The position numbers were made by a program, and so were the translations under genes. Below, piece after piece: positions 36,526 through 38,061 of a DNA stretch of 38,061 bases (its first letter is position 1; each line of letters opens with the position of its first letter). This DNA comes from Candidatus Martarchaeota archaeon (GTDB lineage Archaea > Micrarchaeota > Micrarchaeia > Micrarchaeales > Micrarchaeaceae), in contig JAMCYW010000030.1 in the NCBI GenBank assembly GCA_023473255.1, positions 1 to 38,061 on the forward strand, given 5' to 3'. The notes beneath the pieces were generated by a model that saw nothing but the letters and a program-made list of their open reading frames with translations, was not told the origin of the DNA and ran no database searches.

Positions 36526-37866
36526 CTATAATGATAATGAGAGTTTATATGATCTTGTTTTCGTCATGTCGAACTTTCTGAACCCTATTTTTCCTATCAG
36601 CTGGTTTGTTATTATAGAGTAAGTTACATTTATTCCCTTTACCTTTTCCTTAATCCTTTCCAGTAATTCTTCGAGTTCGGAATCGTTGTATATTGGTGCG
36701 ATTACTGCTATGCCGTATGGCGATGATACATCTGCATCGTATGCAAACATGTTCGTAGGCCTTTTTGGCTCGTCTACTAAGAGCTTTAAATACTCCTTAC
36801 GCGTCCTGTTAAAGGCTACGATGTCATCCTGTTCAAGGTATATGAAAACAGAATACTTTGCATGGGGGTTCCGCATGCATATGGTTGTATCCCCTATGAT
36901 TTTTCTTTCAACGAGCCTGTGATATGTATATTGCGCGCTGCCCTTGTTTAGGCCATGCACATCGTCTATACTGGAGAAATCCGCCTTGCAGTTTTTCGAG
37001 AGCTCTTTCATTACGGCATATTCGCTGTATAAGAGTTGGTTTGGCAGTTTTCTAGGAGTTTCCTTTGTCCTGTGCCAAACCCTGCCTTTTATAAGTTCAA
37101 AAAACAAATCTCTATTAGGTACAAACCAGCCGAATGCCTCATATAAATAGCTTACGTTCCAGATCGATTTGCAATCTGCAAACACCTTGTCGGATCTTAT
37201 CCTGTAAAGCATGGTTTCAAGTGCAGGTATGTCCTCCGCAATAACGTATATCATCATATCATGGTCCCCTTTCATGAGAAGGGTAAGCTGAATCTTCTGC
37301 TCCTTTTCAAGCACCTCTTTCATGGCGTCTGCTGCGGGCCTGCCCGCAAGGAATTTTACAAGGATAAGAAACCTAGAAAAGCCAAAGATGGTGGGTCTTA
37401 TATCTAACGTAGGCCATATGTCGTATGTTTTTTTCAGCTTTTCTATCCTGTAGTTTGCAACAGCGCTGCTTATCCCCAACCTTTCTGCGATGTTGGAGGC
37501 AGATGCCCTTCCGTCTACGCTCATCTGGGTCAGCAATGCCGTATCAAGAGCATTCGGCATAGTTGCCCGGTCTACTATTGCACTTGGCTCTTTGTACTTC
37601 ATCTGCATGTATTGCTCAAGGTCTATAGGCCTGCCGGGCAGCCTGTTCGCAACTTTTCTTACAAACGTACCGTCAGGGTTTATTTTTCCAATATACAGCT
37701 TTTCTTCATGTCTTCTTCCTGTAGTTCTGTCTGTCCAGTCCTTGTATTCATACGCATAATAACTGCCCTTTATTTTTACCGCCACTACTCCGTACTTTCT
37801 GCCCTTTTTAAGCTTTTCAACTGCCTGCCTTACCGCTTCTGGGAGCTTGCTATTGCGTCTTTGCAT
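36526..37866 (-). CDS. Duplicated Lrp/AsnC-like transcription regulator with transposase-like N-terminal domain
   Basis: N-terminal YYAYEYKDWTDRTTGRRHEEKLYIGKINPDGTFV; HTH-1 LTQMSVDGRASASNIAERLGISSAVANYRIEKLKK; RAM-like segment; HTH-2 EYAVMKELSKNCKADFSSIDDVHGLNKGSAQYTYHRLVERKII; second RAM-like segment. Confidence 0.7.
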   Translation of the reverse strand: MQRRNSKLPEAVRQAVEKLKKGRKYGVVAVKIKGSYYAYEYKDWTDRTTGRRHEEKLYIGKINPDGTFVRKVANRLPGRPIDLEQYMQMKYKEPSAIVDRATMPNALDTALLTQMSVDGRASASNIAERLGISSAVANYRIEKLKKTYDIWPTLDIRPTIFGFSRFLILVKFLAGRPAADAMKEVLEKEQKIQLTLLMKGDHDMMIYVIAEDIPALETMLYRIRSDKVFADCKSIWNVSYLYEAFGWFVPNRDLFFELIKGRVWHRTKETPRKLPNQLLYSEYAVMKELSKNCKADFSSIDDVHGLNKGSAQYTYHRLVERKIIGDTTICMRNPHAKYSVFIYLEQDDIVAFNRTRKEYLKLLVDEPKRPTNMFAYDADVSSPYGIAVIAPIYNDSELEELLERIKEKVKGINVTYSIITNQLIGKIGFRKFDMTKTRSYKLSLSL

Positions 37867-37881
37867 GCATATATTACATAA

Positions 37882-37927
37882 TACTAATTATATAAACCTT
37901 TTTATTATTCAACTACTAATTATATAA
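37882..37927. repeat. Two direct copies of TACTAATTATATAA, 32 bp apart, upstream of the Lrp-like gene
   Basis: Copies at 37882-37895 and 37914-37927; partial inverted copy (TTATTAGTA) near 37938-37946. Confidence 0.6.
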
Positions 37928-38061
37928 TAAAATTCTTATTATTAGTATGTAATTTTTCTTAAAAATTGGCTTTTGCACCATATATTTGTTATCCAGGCAA
38001 TTAACTTTATATATTTAAACAGGTACGGCTTATATAGAACTGTTGTTTTTCTTGTATTTGT

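Noticed and set aside
34389-37998. Recurring atccaggcaa at about 34389 and 37991
   Set aside because: Only two 10-mer copies without shared context; compatible with chance.
1-38061. CRISPR arrays, rRNA, inteins, intact IS elements
   Set aside because: No regular repeat-spacer structure, no rRNA-like sequence, no intein blocks in aIF5B, Cdc48 or other common hosts, and no transposase ORF with terminal repeats seen.

Overview
The window looks like a chromosomal segment of a small-genome archaeon, possibly an ARMAN/Micrarchaeota-type DPANN member. That affiliation is inferred from gene content and was not tested. Information-processing genes dominate: aIF2-gamma, S6e, Cdc48, EF-1A, S10, aIF5B, KsgA/Dim1, GatD/GatE, an e-MtaB-type methylthiotransferase, IleRS and an NreA-like repair protein. 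There is one tRNA on the minus strand, read as tRNA-Thr(GGU) with a 14-nt bulge-helix-bulge intron. The accessory content includes: (a) a 2004-aa secreted, C-terminally anchored surface protein followed immediately by a Lys-rich membrane protein; (b) a three-gene RCK/TrkA-N operon in which the pore filter and nucleotide-binding motifs look progressively degenerate; (c) two class III signal-peptide (pilin-like) proteins sharing an N-terminal module; (d) two very small ORFs with canonical archaeal TATA/Shine-Dalgarno context (a 27-aa peptide with 24 acidic residues, and a 9-aa MDGGSDGGK); (e) a SelB/EF-Tu-like protein lacking GTPase motifs; (f) a duplicated Lrp-like regulator fused to a transposase-like N-terminal domain, with direct repeats upstream; and (g) a candidate structured ncRNA. 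No CRISPR array, rRNA or intact mobile element was recognised. All family assignments come from reading motifs by eye, without database searches.
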